64,000 nucleotides of DNA from Vibrio coralliilyticus ATCC BAA-450. Its GTDB lineage: Bacteria; Pseudomonadota; Gammaproteobacteria; Enterobacterales; Vibrionaceae. Under the pieces are notes generated by a model. It was not told the DNA's origin. It saw nothing but the letters and a program-made list of their open reading frames with translations, and did not search any database. Of this stretch, positions 62,258 to 64,000 are shown piece after piece. The first letter of the stretch is position 1; every line of letters begins with the position of its first letter. The stretch is taken from contig NZ_ACZN01000015.1 of the NCBI RefSeq assembly GCF_000176135.1, positions 496,001-560,000 of the forward strand, written 5' to 3'. The position numbers were made by a program, and so were the translations under genes.

Positions 62258-63316
62258 TTACAAGAATTCGTCGGCACCGCCGCCCAGCATAATCTCACCA
62301 GAATCAGCCATACGACGAGCCACTGCCAATACTTCTTTCTGTGCGGCTTCAACATCCGACACTTTGATTGGCGGCATTGCTTCAAGGTCATCACGCATCA
62401 TCTCAGCGGCACGCTTAGACATGTTCTTGAAGATCTTCTCACGAAGAGCATCGTCGGCACCTTTAAGTGCACGCTGCAATGCATCCTGTGGGACATCACG
62501 CAGCAACTTCTGAATACCTTGGTCGTCGACTTCGATAAGATTTTCGAAGACAAACATAAGATCCTGAATCTGAGTTGCCATGTCTTCGTCCTGATCGCGA
62601 ATCTGCTCCATCAGGATACCTTCGACATTGTTGTCCATGTAGTTCATGATTTCTGCTGCTGCCTTCAGGCCGCCAATTTTGGCTGCTTGCGCACCAGCTT
62701 GACCTGCGAACTGTTTCTCCATGATTTCATTCAACTCAGCCAGTGCCGATGGTTGTACTTCTTCTAAGTTCGCAATTCGCATCATCAAATCGAGACGGTC
62801 ACGTTCGGCAAACTGAGATAAGATTTCTGCAGATTGATCCGGTTCGAGGTAGGACAAAACAATGGTTTGAATCTGAGGGTGCTCGTTGATAATAATGCTG
62901 GCAACCTGACGAGGATCCATCCACTTGAGTGAATCGAGACCTTTCGAACCAGTACCCAACAAAATTTGATCAACAAGATTGTTAGCTTTATCTTCACCAA
63001 GGGCCGCAACCAGTGCATTACGCATAAAGTCTTCACTGCCCATACCGATATTGGTGTATTTCTGAATGTCTTCCAGAAAAGCACGGTGTACTGCACCGAC
63101 TTTTTCCTGGCTTAGGTCAGCAGCACGTGCCATTGCACTACCAACGCGTTGTACTTGTTTCGGCTCTAAGTGACGAATGATTCCCGCAGCGTCTTCTTCA
63201 TTCAGACTGAGTAGAAGGATCGCCGCGCGTTCTTCGCCCGGTATCGTTTCGATATCCACGGTGTTCTCGACAACTTCACCACCGCCTTCTCCCTGAGGTA
63301 CGACTTCGTTAGGCAT
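62258..63316 (-). CDS. fliG: Flagellar motor switch protein FliG
   Basis: FliG transmits torque from the stator to the rotor. The 352 residues have the N-terminal FliF-binding domain, the middle EHPQ motif (IIINEHPQIQ) and the C-terminal torque helix region (LRDVPQDALQRALKGADDALREKIF). The start overlaps the fliF end by 8 bases. Confidence 0.98.
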   Translation of the reverse strand: MPNEVVPQGEGGGEVVENTVDIETIPGEERAAILLLSLNEEDAAGIIRHLEPKQVQRVGSAMARAADLSQEKVGAVHRAFLEDIQKYTNIGMGSEDFMRNALVAALGEDKANNLVDQILLGTGSKGLDSLKWMDPRQVASIIINEHPQIQTIVLSYLEPDQSAEILSQFAERDRLDLMMRIANLEEVQPSALAELNEIMEKQFAGQAGAQAAKIGGLKAAAEIMNYMDNNVEGILMEQIRDQDEDMATQIQDLMFVFENLIEVDDQGIQKLLRDVPQDALQRALKGADDALREKIFKNMSKRAAEMMRDDLEAMPPIKVSDVEAAQKEVLAVARRMADSGEIMLGGGADEFL

Positions 63317-64000
63317 CTTCCATCCAGTTCTTCACTACTTGTGCCGCTAGCTCAGGCTCGTTAGCAACAAGCGCTCGAACTGCTTTCAGCACATCTTCAT
63401 CCTTATGGAGGTTAGGCAAGTCAATGCTTGAGCCAAACTCAAACAGCTCACCGCCATCCATATCTCCACCAATCAGGCTAGTTTCACCATCAGCACCAAT
63501 TGGCAACCCATCTGGTCCGTATAGTTGATCATCATCGTCATCCGAAGCTGGGTTGAGCAGTTTCTTCATCGCTGGGCGAACCAGAACCAATACGACAACG
63601 ATAATAACCAATGCACTGGCAAACCAACGAACCCAATCGTTGAAATTCGGATGCTCCCAAATCGGGACATCAGTAAGCACTTCAACTTCTGGTTCAGCAA
63701 ACTGCATACTCAGTACATTCAATAAATCACCGCGGCTTTCACTGAAACCAACGGCACCAATCAATACCTGACGGATCGACTGCAACTCTGCATCCGACAA
63801 TGGTTGATAAGTCGTTTCACCAGTATCCGGATTGACCGACGCACGATTCTTGATCGCGACCGCCACTGTTTGACGGTTGACTATTCCGGACTGGCGACGT
63901 TCATGACTGATGGTGGTATCCAGTTCGAAGTTACGCGTCGCTTCTTTATGCACTGAACCCTGCCCCATCAAAGAACCATCTTTCATCTGTGCCACATCCT
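63309..64000 (-). CDS. fliF: Flagellar MS-ring protein FliF (C-terminal part; N-terminus beyond the window)
   Basis: FliF forms the MS ring of the basal body. The visible 230 or so residues include the end of the periplasmic part (with HERRQSGIVNRQTVAVAI), the second membrane helix (WFASALVIIVVVLVLVRPAM, near 63560-63630) and the cytoplasmic tail ending EPELAAQVVKNWMEDA, which binds FliG. The frame is open through the right edge, and the GTG codon near 63995 is internal, so the start is outside. It is last upstream in this view of the fliEFGHIJ unit. Confidence 0.97.
   Translation of the reverse strand, partial: DVAQMKDGSLMGQGSVHKEATRNFELDTTISHERRQSGIVNRQTVAVAIKNRASVNPDTGETTYQPLSDAELQSIRQVLIGAVGFSESRGDLLNVLSMQFAEPEVEVLTDVPIWEHPNFNDWVRWFASALVIIVVVLVLVRPAMKKLLNPASDDDDDQLYGPDGLPIGADGETSLIGGDMDGGELFEFGSSIDLPNLHKDEDVLKAVRALVANEPELAAQVVKNWMEDA

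Overview
The window is chromosomal DNA of a Vibrionaceae member, almost certainly a Vibrio. The evidence is a polar-flagellar and chemotaxis gene set with sigma-54 promoters, a CheY beginning [10 protein letters not shown], a 1940-residue HubP/FimV polar organiser, and housekeeping gene orders shared with gamma-proteobacteria. Base composition looks even and I see no prophage, IS element, CRISPR array, tRNA or rRNA. Species cannot be fixed from the sequence alone.

Layout. 1-7404, minus strand: flhA-flhF-flhG-fliA-cheY-cheZ-cheA (cheA runs off the left edge), with a near-consensus sigma-54 promoter just upstream of flhA. 7558-51924: a 44-kb block of mostly housekeeping genes, namely sixA; an M16 protease; yecM-like; argS; a HIT protein; feoABC (iron); a membrane AraC-type sensor-regulator with a frameshift; znuA / znuCB (zinc); purF-cvpA-dedD-folC-accD-truA; hubP; asd-pdxB; fabB (with a 3'UTR matching the known FarS position); mnmC; an FMN reductase; yfcL; a two-gene secreted LruC-domain/lipoprotein cassette; epmC; a TRIC-family channel; a DUF885 lipoprotein; aroC; prmB; smrB. 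51953-64000, minus strand: flhB-fliR-Q-P-O-N-M-L-K, then fliJ-I-H-G-F (fliF runs off the right edge), with a consensus-like sigma-54 promoter between fliJ and fliK.

How it fits together. The two outer blocks encode most of the flagellar export apparatus (FlhA, FlhB, FliO, P, Q, R, H, I, J), the MS-ring and switch (FliF, G, M, N), stator and hook control (FliL, FliK), the number and position regulators (FlhF, FlhG), the late sigma factor (FliA) and chemotaxis output (CheA, Y, Z). HubP, the polar landmark with which FlhG and the chemotaxis machinery are known to associate in Vibrio, lies between them. The metal-uptake loci carry recognisable Fur and Zur boxes, and the cvpA-purF unit carries a PurR box.

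Most interesting points. (1) The CheA linker holds three copies of an acidic helix motif, and HubP one, resembling the CheY-binding ends of FliM and CheZ, which are all in this window. (2) An orphan, well-terminated small-RNA candidate sits beside feoA, followed directly by 17 perfect copies of a heptamer. (3) A two-gene secreted LruC/GEVED protein plus glycine-rich lipoprotein cassette has a sigma-54-like promoter. (4) A nested three-way-junction leader precedes argS. (5) A one-protein membrane sensor with a degenerate kinase region is fused to an AraC domain that is broken by one base. (6) HubP is strongly expanded by 108-, 9- and 6-bp repeats.
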